This document shows positions 9,742 to 21,199 of a DNA stretch of 64,000 nt, in pieces. The stretch spans positions 41,385,312 to 41,449,311 of the forward strand of contig OX235267.1 in NCBI GenBank assembly GCA_944472135.2. Reading direction: 5' to 3'. Positions within the stretch are counted from its first letter, which is position 1. Every line of letters starts with the position of its first letter. The position numbers were made by a program, and so were the translations under genes. The stretch comes from Trichobilharzia regenti. Lineage: Eukaryota > Platyhelminthes > Trematoda > Strigeidida > Schistosomatidae. A model generated the notes under the pieces. It saw nothing but the letters and a program-made list of their open reading frames with translations, searched no databases and was not told where the DNA came from.

Positions 9742-11937
9742 CACCTTACCACAAGGACCGTCATCAAACCACAAAAACCTCAAGTGATCTCTGTCACTCT
9801 CTGGCACCTTCACCTGAAGGAACATTTCCTCAATATCCGCCGCGACAGCAACTGTAAACTTTCTGAATCTCAATAGCAGTCCCACTAATGAGCTCACGCA
9901 ATCTGGGCCACTATACAGATTATCATTTAAAGAGACTCCTTCGTGTTTCGCAGAACAATCAAACACCACACGGAGTTTACCTGGCTTCCTCGGGTTAAAG
10001 ACGGGATGATGGGGCAAATACCACTTCCCTGGCTCACTTTGATCAACTAGTCTTTCAACGTAACCCTTCACTATATGTTTATCGACGACTTCCTTATATT
10101 TGGACCAGAGTTCTGCATCTGACAGGAATTTCTTCTGTAAACCCATTAGTCTCTTAAGAGCAACTTTCCTATTACAAATCAACTGTCTATCTTTGAATCT
10201 CCATGGTAGGCCAACGCTGAAACGCCCGTTTTCGTATTTACAAGAGTCCTCGGCTATTTTAACTGCTTTCAAGTCTTCTACAGAACGACCTTTCCCTGGG
10301 ACACCGCAGTCACAAAACTCCTTGTCATACATATTTTTAATCATAGTTTCTAGTTTGTCCCCATCGTTTGTAACTAATGATGATATGTGGACTATGGGTA
10401 TAGGTCCTCTCACTGTCCATCCCAGTGGTGTTTTTGTCGCAAACAGATCATCTCTACCTCCAAATCTCTCTTCTAATACCTTGTGGGCTTCTGGCACACT
10501 ACATCCAATGAGTACTCTCACTCTTCCATCTTGCAATGTTGGAAGAGGTATGTCACACAGGTACGGCTTACCGACAACCGTTTCACGACTAGGTACTATA
10601 GCTTCGCCAAGTTTCATACTGGAGGTAGTGTAAGCAGTATCCACTTCCACGGTCTCCCCAGTAGCCAAGGATTCTAACTGAAATGACACTCGCTCACATA
10701 CTACTGTTTTCGCAGAATTGAAAGTATTTACAACCAAGGGTTGCTTTGGGCCTTTAATACCCAAGCAACCAGCCAGTTCAGCATCTATCAATGTAACGTC
10801 TGAACCATTATCCAACAATGCATAAGTCTCTACTGAAGATTTCGGTCCTTTCACCTTAACTGGTAATACCCCTAAGAAAACTTGTGGGATGTCAAGGGGT
10901 CTAGAGATACTATTACAATTAACCGAACTCCCAGGTTCGTTCACTGTTCTCAGAAGTGGGTGCATATCCGTTAAACCACTACTTCCTTTATTTGTCGCCT
11001 TACAATTCCACTTTGTATGCCCAATCTTTAAACAACTGAAACACAGCCGCTTCTGCTTTGCCATTTTTAACCTTTCTACGGGTGACATAGCGATAAAGCG
11101 ATTACAATCACTCAATTGATGCATGTTATGGCAGACAATACACTCATCCTTTCTCGTTGTGTCTTGAGACTTCACCACAAATGCCTTCCTTATATTCACT
11201 GGTTCCTTAGGTTCTACCTTAGAATGCAAAATGCTGGCGAATTTGCCCATCGCCTGGTTGACACTGTCCTTCACCAGTCTAAGAATATCATCGAACCTTG
11301 GCTCGATACCCTCCTCCTCTATACGAGAGCTTATTTTTACCCATTTCCTTTGCAGCCGCGTAGGTAGGCGTCTTGCAATTACCTCTAGGACTGAGCTGGA
11401 GTTGAGGTCACTCATGAAATTCATAGAAATCAAGGTATTCTTGTAAGTCATAAGATTGTCTAAAAACTCAGTGAGTGCCTTGGAGTCATCTTGAAGTTGA
11501 CTGCCATTACCCTTGACAGCTTCGTATACGTTCCTTACAATCATCGAAGGCCTTCCAAACCTTTGACGTAATATGCTCATAGCCTCAGCGTATCCCTCAT
11601 TAGGGGGCATCAGCTTACAGCACTGTATAGCTCTTGCAGCATCTCCAGTGCAATACCTCATCAAATACATCAATTTCAATTCATCACTTAATAAAAAACT
11701 ACTCAACATGATCTCAAACTCCTTAACAAACTGTAAATAATCGGCCGGGTTTCCATCAAAACACCGTGGTTCAAACTTAGGGAGTTTGATGTTCCTATTA
11801 TCCCTGAACGGCGAAACAGTAACATCAACCATGTCATGCTTAACATCAGACACATCGTTACAATTAACAGACAAGTCACAATGACTTACTTTCCTGTTTG
11901 TATCCAAGACACTCTGTCCCTTCTTTGACCCAGGCAT
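9442..11937 (-). CDS. BEL/Pao Gag-Pol polyprotein, truncated in reverse transcriptase
   Basis: A single open frame of 831 codons on the minus strand. Residues 1 to about 265 are Pao Gag. Zinc fingers follow: CIVCHNMHQLSDC and the classic CFSCLKIGHTKWNC. The protease has DNGSDVTLID in place of D-T/S-G. TPLGWTVRGP and the DUF1758-type region come next, then the reverse transcriptase with LRVVFDCSA, the first catalytic Asp in AADIEEMF, and HPFGATSSPFCANFA. Residue 752 is the last true one: at 9680/9681 the frame enters the inverted gag and adds about 80 unrelated residues. The YxDD catalytic pair, RNase H, integrase and 3' LTR are absent, so the polymerase is dead. The start at 11937 is supported by its 144-bp distance from the LTR. 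Confidence 0.92.
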   Translation of the reverse strand: MPGSKKGQSVLDTNRKVSHCDLSVNCNDVSDVKHDMVDVTVSPFRDNRNIKLPKFEPRCFDGNPADYLQFVKEFEIMLSSFLLSDELKLMYLMRYCTGDAARAIQCCKLMPPNEGYAEAMSILRQRFGRPSMIVRNVYEAVKGNGSQLQDDSKALTEFLDNLMTYKNTLISMNFMSDLNSSSVLEVIARRLPTRLQRKWVKISSRIEEEGIEPRFDDILRLVKDSVNQAMGKFASILHSKVEPKEPVNIRKAFVVKSQDTTRKDECIVCHNMHQLSDCNRFIAMSPVERLKMAKQKRLCFSCLKIGHTKWNCKATNKGSSGLTDMHPLLRTVNEPGSSVNCNSISRPLDIPQVFLGVLPVKVKGPKSSVETYALLDNGSDVTLIDAELAGCLGIKGPKQPLVVNTFNSAKTVVCERVSFQLESLATGETVEVDTAYTTSSMKLGEAIVPSRETVVGKPYLCDIPLPTLQDGRVRVLIGCSVPEAHKVLEERFGGRDDLFATKTPLGWTVRGPIPIVHISSLVTNDGDKLETMIKNMYDKEFCDCGVPGKGRSVEDLKAVKIAEDSCKYENGRFSVGLPWRFKDRQLICNRKVALKRLMGLQKKFLSDAELWSKYKEVVDKHIVKGYVERLVDQSEPGKWYLPHHPVFNPRKPGKLRVVFDCSAKHEGVSLNDNLYSGPDCVSSLVGLLLRFRKFTVAVAADIEEMFLQVKVPESDRDHLRFLWFDDGPCGKVSEYRMTVHPFGATSSPFCANFADNTLILSRCVLRLHHKCLPYIHWFLRFYLRMQNAGEFAHRLVDTVLHQSKNIIEPWLDTLLLYTRAYFYPFPLQPRR

Positions 11938-12081
11938 TGTTGAACTTGACCCAATTCCAAAAAAGTTCCAGATATTGTTTGTTCAAAGAGGACTTGACCG
12001 GCACCAGAAAAAATGAACGGCGACTATCCAAACTTTCACCAACTGTTTGAATCCGCCAGATCTGTTTCTATCGTCAGAAAC

Positions 12082-12438
12082 TGTCAATCACGTCTCATAA
12101 ACCGTTAATGCCCAGCTCTCGCTACGCTCGGGCCCACGCTGTTCCTTTGAGTTTCAGAAACGCTTAGTAATAACGGACGCAAAAACCGAAACACCGATCT
12201 GCCGCTTGTTATTTCTTTATTGTTACACCAACATATAAAAGGAATAAACGAACTAAGGTCTGTAAACAAATATTACAATAATAAATCGTTATATTACTTC
12301 TGACGATGTTTCACTCTTCTTTCTGAACAGCGACCGATGAGACGATGACTGTCGTATTGATGCCTCCGCGAAAATTGGGGAAGTTGATTTTGAGCAAACA
12401 ACCAAGAATTGATCGTTCAATCTTCAACTCCATTGACA
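12082..12438 (-). mobile_element. 5' LTR of the BEL/Pao element (right arm)
   Basis: The 357-bp LTR directly upstream of the truncated Gag-Pol frame. Its outer edge at 12438 cuts a Penelope-like remnant. Because no 3' LTR is present, no target duplication can be checked. Confidence 0.88.
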
Positions 12439-12922
12439 CCTTGTGAAAGGGTGAATTTGCCATTGAAAGGATGGGTTTCATTGAGCAATTCTTCTTGCGC
12501 ATCGTTGGCAGACGAGCTCCCTTGGGCCTCATTCTACTTTATATGTGATTGTCAATCATTTTCTTTTTCAACAGATTTCTTTCCACCCGAATCCGTCATG
12601 TCTTTCCTGTTGTTATCAGCACTGAATTTTGACGCGTCATTGACAATGGACTCCGCTTTTCGAATATGGTTAGCTTTGTTCACCACTACCATGCCCAAGC
12701 CTCTATCTGGTCGCAGCATGACGATATCTTCATTGCTTAGCAGACGTTTAATTGCTTTTTAGACATTTTAGCCATGATCCTAGACCGTTGAATTGATGAA
12801 CAAAGGTGTTGGTTGGAGATATCAGCTAGTCTAGATATGAACCAACCTTTCTTGTCTTCGCCGACAGGATGTAGGTTTTTTAATTGGTTGAATAACTTCT
12901 TAAGCAGAAATGTAGGCGTCAA
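12439..12922 (-). pseudogene. Penelope-like reverse transcriptase remnant (right arm)
   Basis: Mirror of 7887-8370 with the same LRPDRGLG and PILSMANSPFHKV pieces on the minus strand. It ends where the BEL LTR begins. Upstream it abuts the old Gypsy remnant on the other strand. Confidence 0.8.
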
Positions 12923-12928
12923 AAATAC

Positions 12929-15760
12929 AGGATGTGATGATTTCGGTTAGAGAATACGATCATCTGTCCACCGGAAATAGAGATCCTTATGGTTGTTGTG
13001 TTAAGGTGAGAGATGATTTCCCACAGCTAAACAGCATAACAGAAGTGAGACCTTGTGTTAGGATGACCATAGCACAAACCTTCGATCGTCTAAAGAATAC
13101 TAACTTCTTTACGGATACCGGTGGTTACCAATAAAAAAAGCGGACAGAGATAAGACAGAGTTTATCGTGGGGCGGAAACACTACTGGTTTAAACGCACGC
13201 CGTTTGGATCAGCAGGTGCTTCCGTTACATTCAAACGGCTAATGCCGTTGTTACTTAAACACTTGGAGAACGCGGAGCTGTACAGTGTTGACCTCTTTAT
13301 CTACAGTCGACCTGCAAGTAGCCATATGAAACATGTGGAAGCCATTTTAAGGCTCATTATCCGGTTTGGATTGCTTATTAACAAAATAAAATTACAGATG
13401 GCCCGAAGAAATATCACGCCATTGGGATACATAGTAGGAGACAAAACACCTATGGGAAAAAATCTCGTCGGTTAAGGCCAATACGGCTCCTAATTCATGG
13501 GGGAGGCTAAGGCATTTCCCGGGGAGAACAGCATTTTATAGTTGATTCATGAAGAACCTCAACGAGGTGGCAGCTCCTCTGTACAGGCTATTAAGTGAGT
13601 CGAAGTTCGTTTCGTTGGAAGATTCGCAGAAAATATTCGGCAGCATTAAATGGCTTCTAGATAATCAGGAAATAGCGCCAAGACTGCCGGCACCCAGAAA
13701 ACAGTTTACACTGAGCACAGGTGCGAGTGGCACATAGGCGCAGTGCTTAGGCAGGATGAAGGAGTTGACAAATATGCCACTCGTGTTTCAAGAAATACAT
13801 AACAGAAGTGTGCAGTGAGAGAGGAAGAATGTATAGCAATAGTATGGGCGGTAGACGAATGGAGACGTATTTACTCGGTCAAGGGTTCCACATCGAGACT
13901 GACCACAAGCCTCTACGGTTTCTAGGGACAGTGAGAGTTGGGAAGTTGTCACGGTGAATGTTGGGCCTGCAGGAGTGTGACTTAACGATCTCACACGTCC
14001 CTGGTAACGAAAATGTTTTGGCAGATTTTTTATTTAGGCCGGAAGATGAAGCATAGTTACCGGGGATCGTTTACAGAGTTCGTGCATTGGAACAAGACTC
14101 ATGAAGACTTGCCCTCCATCAAAAATTGTACCTTACACTGGATGCAGTGATATGAGTGATCACAGAAGAAATGGAGGTAAATCGACTTACGGCGAATAGA
14201 TAGCCAATCTCGCTACTCAGGCAGAAAGACCGATTGAGACGGAATACTCATGGCATTGTAACTTGGCAAGAGAACTATGGCAGCTGTTTGGAAGTAACAC
14301 CTCAATCTCTACACCATGGGATGATACACGGACGTCTCCAGCTAGTACATACAGGAGTGGCCAGAACAAACAGCCCCTCGAGACAAAGCATTTACTGTAC
14401 AGGTGTGAGCGATGTGACAAATATATACTTGGACGTCGGCAGCATCAATTGTTGAGAGGAGATCGGTGCATATGACCGCCTCTGCGGTCTATTCCAGTCA
14501 CTGGAGTACTGTGGATGTAGTTGGACCTCTTCCTCAGGCATTCAGAAACAAAAGCTATCTCTTGATGATGGTTAGACGCAGTCGGGATCTCTGATCAATG
14601 CGCAGGAACTGTAAATGATGCACTAGTTCGGTATGTCTTTGCAGACCACGGAGTATCAAAGACGAGCCTGGTAAATCAAAGTCCTTGTTTTGAAAGTGGA
14701 GAATTTACATTCTGTTTGCAGCAGCTAGATTTCAAGAAGATTAGATCAAGACTACATCATCTATAAAGGAATGGTTGACGGAGAGAATTACCTGTACTTT
14801 TAAGGAGCGAGTGACCTCAAAGGGAGGTAAGTGGGATACAGAACTACTACTGATTCTACTAACATATCCTAATAACTCAAGGAACAAAAATGAAGTCACC
14901 GTTTCGGCTGATTTGTGGCAGGGAACCACGAATACTAATGTCTGGAAAGATCAGTCCCCTTCATTAAGGGGAGTATAAGGACATTGTAAAGGGAACGGAA
15001 AGCAGACGTCAGGAATGTAAAGCGTAAACAGAAGATGGATGCTGCGAGGCTGTAACATAGGAAAAAAATGTGTGACAGGGGAAGTCAGCGACCAAGTGAA
15101 GTGTGGAGAGAAAGTATACAGTTAGATGCCAGCCAGCTCCACGAAAACTCCTTCCAGGCTGGGAAGGGCTGCACACTGCCAGTGAGATACCTAGTCCCGC
15201 CTACACCACCAGAGAAGGAGACAAAAAAACGTACTCGATACGCCCAACTTCAGGGATGAAAACAGTGGGATAAACAAGGCGAACACAAGACACAATGAAA
15301 GTGGAGAGCACTGGGAAGTTTGGAGCGACTCCACTCGAAACTGCTTGAGAGGGGCATGAGTGTGGTGTATTCTACGGACGAGATTCATAATCGGTATGTT
15401 AATAACGAGATAAACATGAACATCAACCACAAGAATATCGAATGGCAGAGAAAATAAATGAATGATGCTTGTGAAACAACGTGGAAAATATGAGACGAAG
15501 TCAAAGAAGCACTGTGTGGAAGGCGGAAGTGGCACAATACCGGAAATATGTGCAAACTGTAATTCTAATATGTGATAGACGTATTTTACCCATATATATC
15601 CATTAAGTTGCCAATAAGTAACTTTTGCCATGTACTCGTGTGTTCGGTCGTTACAACCTCACGTAATCATAATTTCGAGGATGAAGTCCCCTGAGAAGTC
15701 TTTAAGAGAAGAACATAAACTTCATTTGTGTAAACATTTTTTGGAACATCGCCAAAATTA
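12929..15760 (+). pseudogene. Old Gypsy pol remnant, complete order but decayed
   Basis: Plus-strand pieces follow the Gypsy pol order: reverse transcriptase (13167-13475, FKRTPFGSAGAS, YSVD for YxDD), connection (13549-13737), RNase H (about 13738-14040, ending SHVPGNENVLADF), integrase zinc finger (about 14260-14460, MIHGRLQLVHTGVART), integrase core start (about 14500, VDVVGPLPQAF), the integrase tail (about 15090-15260, a GWEGLHT version of the GPY motif), and near 15680 a TTTCGAGGATGAAGT segment typical of Gypsy 3' ends. Many stops and frameshifts separate them. Only the part to 14371 is mirrored in the left arm. It has no LTR I can delimit. Confidence 0.8.
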
Positions 15761-16354
15761 GTCTGCTTCAGGATCGTGAAAGTGAAGATCTCACTGTTGA
15801 TCACTTCTGTCTGCCTCGTTTCATCTGCGCCAGTGAAGCCACGTATATTCTCCGTCCAGTCTACATCCCATCTTAAAAATATTTAAGAACACCATCCACT
15901 ATAGCGGTCGATAGTAACAGCAGCTACAGAAAAGTGCAGTAATCGAATACCTCATCGACATAGCCCATTCTATCCCATGAAGTTCTTTCGTCAGGATGAT
16001 CTGCTAAGTGGAGGGCGAACTGCTGGAGATGGCATGTCTCAGTCTCCTTCGCACTTCCCAGGTTCTGATGATCAAGATACAGAAACCAGAGATTTTTTAA
16101 CTATTTGTAACTCTCATGTAATATCGTACTTCCCTGGTCTCTTTGTTCATCCTGATTAAAACTTATTCACCGATTTGTTCGCCTAATCATGTAAGTCAAT
16201 CACGGTCATTCAATTTCCATTTAATACTTGCTGCCCAGTCAATGACAAAGCTTCTATTTCGCATAAGAGATTGTAGGTAAATACGATAGTAAAGCTAAAG
16301 AAAATTAAACTATAGAAGGAGGCGCTCTCTCAAGACCATTCATTAATCAGCATG
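15761..16354. other. No gene seen
   Basis: Between the Gypsy remnant and W copy 2. The only open frame (15977-16159) is short and unrecognised. Confidence 0.6.
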
Positions 16355-17299
16355 CATATCATGTACAATAAGCTCAGCGTTAAATAAAGCAGAGTATATA
16401 AATGTCATTCAATAGTGTGACAACATCTGTTTGCACTTGGGACACACCAATGGACCGGCTGAGCTCTGTCAACTTTGGTTAGAAACAGGTATTTTATTTA
16501 GGTGTATTTACTGAAACTGGACAGATGGCTAGGCCGTGGTTATCCACGAGAAGTTAACCAGTTGACATGAAGAAAGTGGAGAGTGTTATTGTCATTTATT
16601 ATATAACAGGAAACCATTTAGAGCATATTTAACTAGAACCTGACGTGCAGGTAGCTCTAATAGCACTGTAGCGGCTCTCGTTTTTCCATAAGCAGCAGTC
16701 ACACATCAGGGAATATTGTAACACCATTGCAGTAATACGAAATGCATGGGTGATAAGCTGTCATAAAGTACTAAATCGCGACTTTTATGAATGGACACTG
16801 TGGCCAAATGGCTTCTGCTGGGAATTTTTAAGCAGTACAACCTCAACTCTTGGCATTCTGTCAAAAAATGTTTATTAGCTAAATCTTGTCCACGTCATTA
16901 GAACTACAGGAGAGGAAATAATTGGAAGGGATAGTTGAAGTCCCTTTTATTCTCTCACCATTTTAGACTGATCCGTGATAGCAGATCATGCCGACTTGAA
17001 CTTTCAGAATGCTTCTGTCACTCAAACAGACTACAGCTTTTAGGTAGTGAAATGCTAGATTAAGTGCATTCAGGTGAATATTTATTCATACAGTCATTTT
17101 TGTGCAGCCATGCATCATATTTAAGGTTTAACATGTCAGGCTCATTGATTTTCAAACTGACGCACCAAGTATATACAAGTCTTCATTTAGCCGGCTGGCA
17201 GTGTGTTAATAAAAAGTCAGAGCTAGGGAAAGGTGTAGCGACCCAGGCGAACGACCGTAAGAATGAATACGAGCATACAGCCATTTAAGCCCATAGTGA

Positions 17300-17634
17300 A
17301 AGCGCTCCTGTGGAGCCATCTACATGGACCATACAATTAGGCGTGTTTATCATCGGATTTCCAAACGTCATCCTGCGTGGCGACTAAGTCAAGGGCAGAC
17401 AAAATCCATTCGTAGCGCTATTCTATCTGATCTTGTGGATACGGGACACAAGATTGATGTTAACGATGCTGTCAAAATCATCCACCACATACCGACAAAT
17501 CTTAACTTCACCTTAGGAATTCGTTTACTGAATATCGCTGAGGCTGGTTGTTGGTATCCACTTTAAGAAGCCTAATTTGGGTCCAAAAGAAGCAAGTTCA
17601 GACACCGTCCTTACTTAGGCCATCTAAGTTCGAA
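17300..17634 (+). pseudogene. Penelope-like element, GIY-YIG end (W copy 2)
   Basis: The 80-residue frame at 17324-17566 repeats the one in W copy 1 with six or so amino-acid changes (for example KIDV for EIDV). It shows KRHPAWRL, GQTKSIRSAIL, YHIPTN/HHIPTN and LLNIAEA. The YIG part upstream is out of frame. Remnant without the polymerase. Confidence 0.75.
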
Positions 17635-17726
17635 TGATCCTCAGTTTTTTGTAGAAATTTCCTTTATTTTAGTTGATATTCTGTTTGCCATTATTATATC
17701 ATTTTTATTATTATAAATTAAGCATC

Positions 17727-18034
17727 TTTAGAGGTTGACGGAATCTCTTATACATCAACTTCTAACTTATTTATTCTCGCGTACCAAAAGCAAAGCAAAA
17801 GCCAATATTTGATCGTCCAAAATAAGTGACATATTTCGGGACCAAAACAAGCCAGCAGAGGAACGCTTAGCCGGCTAGTGATCGTGTACGCACGTGTCAC
17901 GACGGGGTACCAAATGGCGGGGATGCTTGACTGGAAGCCTTCAGCTAAACAAGTCGACTTAAACAGTGGTGGTCAGCATCCAATGGTGAGTGACTGTTGT
18001 GGTCAATAATTTTGGGGAATTATTTACCGCCACA
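17727..18034 (-). mobile_element. Solo Gypsy LTR in W copy 2, with CATC target duplication
   Basis: 308 bp, same position within W and same flanking CATC (17723-17726 and 18035-18038) as in copy 1. The shared duplication shows one insertion before W was copied. Confidence 0.88.
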
Positions 18035-18141
18035 CATCTTTAATGAACTGTAATTCCATTGATTTTGCTTAACAAGTCGATATTATTTAAGAAACGCCAA
18101 CATTGTTGTTGATTTGTATACAGTTGGTGGATGGTGACTAG

Positions 18142-18200
18142 CAGTGGAATCCAGGATGTGCATTTCGTCCTATTTGGGACTCGTCAGCTGGATGTACCTG
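18142..18200 (-). ncRNA. Hammerhead ribozyme (Sm-alpha type), intact core
   Basis: All conserved parts are present on the minus strand: stem I ATCCAG/CTGGAT (6 bp, perfect), core CTGACGA (18181-18187), stem II GTCC/GGAC with loop CAAATA, GAAA (18163-18166), minimal stem III ATG/CAT with a two-base loop, and cleavage triplet AUC with the cut between 18155 and 18154. The unpaired GGTAC and TTCCACTG parts in stem I are placed where Schistosoma hammerheads make their tertiary contact. The very short stem III is typical of SINE hammerheads that cleave best as dimers. I expect this copy to be active. Confidence 0.85.
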
Positions 18201-18354
18201 CATTCCTCAGTGAGTGATGATGACGATGATCAAATCCCCAGACATCGTCGAAGCATCTGCACAAGAAGCCGACATGTCAACCCGAGACCGAGCACTTTGG
18301 TCCAATCAACCGACGGGAAAATCAAAAATTCAATTCAATAATTGTTGTTGATTG

Positions 18355-21199
18355 CTGTTCTAGAATATTCTATGTATATAAACATATATATAACTGTAGA
18401 GCCAAGAGAGGAAATTATCGAAAAGGATATTCTTAGCTCAATTGTTTTGTTTTTATAAATCTGTAAGTGTTGACTGTACTCAGGATAGACCTTACTGAAG
18501 ACTTCTCCTCCTAGTACCCTTATTAGTATTCTTCCTAGCGTTTAAGTACTGATTTACGAGCTCAAAGTAAAGAGGATGGGGAATGGATAGTGTGTCTTGA
18601 TGAGAGTTGTATTTTTACTCAGATTAGATATCAACTTTAATAAGTAAGAATGTAACACAACTTATCTGTTGCCTGGCTGGGTAGTAAGGTCTATGAATGC
18701 GCTTAATGGTAGCACAACAAGGGAGCGAACCACGTGTGTACAGTCGCGCTGGAAATCACAAGATGGTATGGCGCCAGTGTGAATGACTGTGTTAAAACAT
18801 GAATTCAAACATTCAAGGTACACTACAAATCAAAGTGGGTAGTACAAAAGTTATGCAGAGTAGTGATGTCTAAGAGCCTCTTGCAGTTCCTTATAGGAGT
18901 CTTTAATGTTGGTTTTAACAGATTTCCGTTCATGAATTCATTGTGAATGTTGCCGATTGATGATAACTACCTTCAACCATCCCATATTCATCAATGACAG
19001 CTGTATATATCTGTAGAGCCATTACATTCCGTATAAGCATGTTTTATTATTTAAATAAGTATATTGTTCAGACAGAAGAGTAACACCAGATCAAAATGAG
19101 ATTTGCAAAGTAATGCGTGCGCTCTGATAGGTTGTTCCGGTTCATCTTGATGGTCATTCTCTTGGGTCGCTATTCTTTACTCTGATTAAGGTGAGAATAA
19201 GATCAGATGTAAGCGTGATAATGGCGTTTGATTTATTCGTGGACGAAAAACTCAGAAAGCACTTTCGTGATTAATAATACAAGGAACCAACCATGCTTCA
19301 GTGTATATACCTTAGGAGAGCGAAACCTAGAGAATAGGAGTTAAATTGGATCAAGAGAGGTTTCAAAGGTAGTAAAATCAACTCAGCTGTCTGAATAGCT
19401 ATCGGGACTATGTTGAAACCCTGGAAGCTCGCAAGAATCTAACACAATCTAAGAGCGCACGCTTTGAAAAACCCGCGAACAGTCGTTGGTTTCAAATTCT
19501 TTGCAAATTTCGCTAAGCTTGGGTAAGATATATAAACTAACTAACTAAGTATTACTGTGGACTACCTCTGTGTGCGCTGTTACTCTGCCCCTTTCTCGTT
19601 GTATATCGTTTGCCGAATAGTGACAGTTTTGACTTCGTCTCCACTTGTCTGGGGACTGCTCCAAACTGTTACAATTGAAACTTGGTGATTTCTCTTAAGT
19701 ATTAATATTTTATTTTTATATATTTTTTATATTTACCTTATGTGAAATTTAAATTGGGATTCATGATGCTGGGTTTCATAGTGTAGAAACCTGTGCACTT
19801 GTCAAGGCACAGTTAACTGCATAATTGCGCACGTGGTGACTCGCTTGATTAATTAGTTTCTACTTTCTGCACCACCTTACGCAAGTTACAGAGCAATATA
19901 TCTTATGCTTATTACTAGAGTACTTCGTAAGAGTATATGATGTCCAGTCATTTTGATGGATTCACGTATAGAAACGTAACTGATATGCCCATAGCAACCC
20001 CTAGGAGAAACTGGGACATTTTTTGCAGCATGTTAGAGGCATGCGTCCTCCGTAAATCATTTTTACTGCATACATTTGCCGTAAATAATCTACTCCGTTA
20101 CAACAAATGTCAGTTTTTCTTCAGTACACTTTGATTGGTTTCTCGAAGTCACTTCTCTAGGGTTCTCCCTCACCGTCAAATGGTGTATTTTAAATTCATA
20201 CGCAGCATTTATTAGTTGTAATAAGTTTTGACCATGCGCCTACATCTTGCAGTAGCATGTTAAAGGATTACATTTCTAACAAGATATCGTTAATAGTGTG
20301 TTAGGTTTCCCAGTTTGATAGTACGCACGGGAAAGTGGGTATAGCATAGGGTAAATGGTCGGTTTTAGCTTATGAAACGGGCAAAATGTGAGCAAAAGGC
20401 AACGTGAAGAGCTCTTTTCCTCCATAATCCCACACTTCTTATTTCCTCACGATCTTACCCACGTTTCCAATCAATTAATTACTCACTTTTATTCCATTTA
20501 AACATGTTCCCTATGTCAGTTCAAGGAATACTACCCACGTTTTCTCCTATTTACCCATGTTCACTAGAAAATCCACCCATCAGGTCCGCAGAAATACCTG
20601 TTCATTCTTTGTGTAAATTCTTTTATGAGACATCTTGAGGAAAACAGATATAGCGATAACTTAAGTTATAGTTGAAAATGAATAACACGTAGTCGCTTCA
20701 TTCACCTCAGGATTAGTTTTTAGTTGTTTGGTTTCTATATGCAAAACACTGAACGTCTTAATTAACACAGTTTTGTGTTTTTTTTTGTTTTCCCTCACTC
20801 ATACTGTAGCCGCATTGTGTAATGTACTTGTGTAAGTTTTATGATATATATTGGAGGTGTGACTTGCAACTATCATTTTGATTGCATCCATGTTGCTTAT
20901 CACTTTATCTGAAGGCTTTCTTGTCTCTCATTTGACTGAAAATCGTTGCGTGTAGATGTAAACAATAACAGCTTCAAATAACAGTAGGCTGTTGCGTGTA
21001 AGTATATTAACGTTGATATGTCAGTCGAACAGCCTAAATGAATGAGAAGGCATATAGACTGAGATGCTCGGTTATATAAGCTCATGAACCCATATCTTAA
21101 ACTATGAATTTCTCAACTTTCTATCACCGTATGCAATGTAATACACCTCATCCAACAATATTTATCTTGCTATTTTTGTTCTTTTATTATTTCAAATAC
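18355..21199. other. Gene-poor, AT-rich; nothing identified
   Basis: No open frame above 65 codons and no recognisable repeat end. The plus-strand frame at 19937-20134 matches nothing I know. Confidence 0.6.

Larger units (their letters stand above)
11129..14371. repeat. Right arm of the 3.2-kb palindrome
   Basis: Mirror of 6438-9680. This arm is probably the original: its outer end runs on smoothly into the rest of the Gypsy remnant (14372-15760), and its inner end continues into the BEL pol gene, while the left arm stops at a junction and a gap. Confidence 0.95.
16355..18354. repeat. Composite repeat W, copy 2
   Basis: Direct repeat of 1055-3048, about 15.3 kb downstream. It begins at CATATCATGTA after unrelated sequence and ends at TTGTTGATTGC, followed by CTAGAATATTC. 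Here no LTR borders either end. It carries the Penelope end, the solo Gypsy LTR and an intact-looking hammerhead. Confidence 0.9.
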
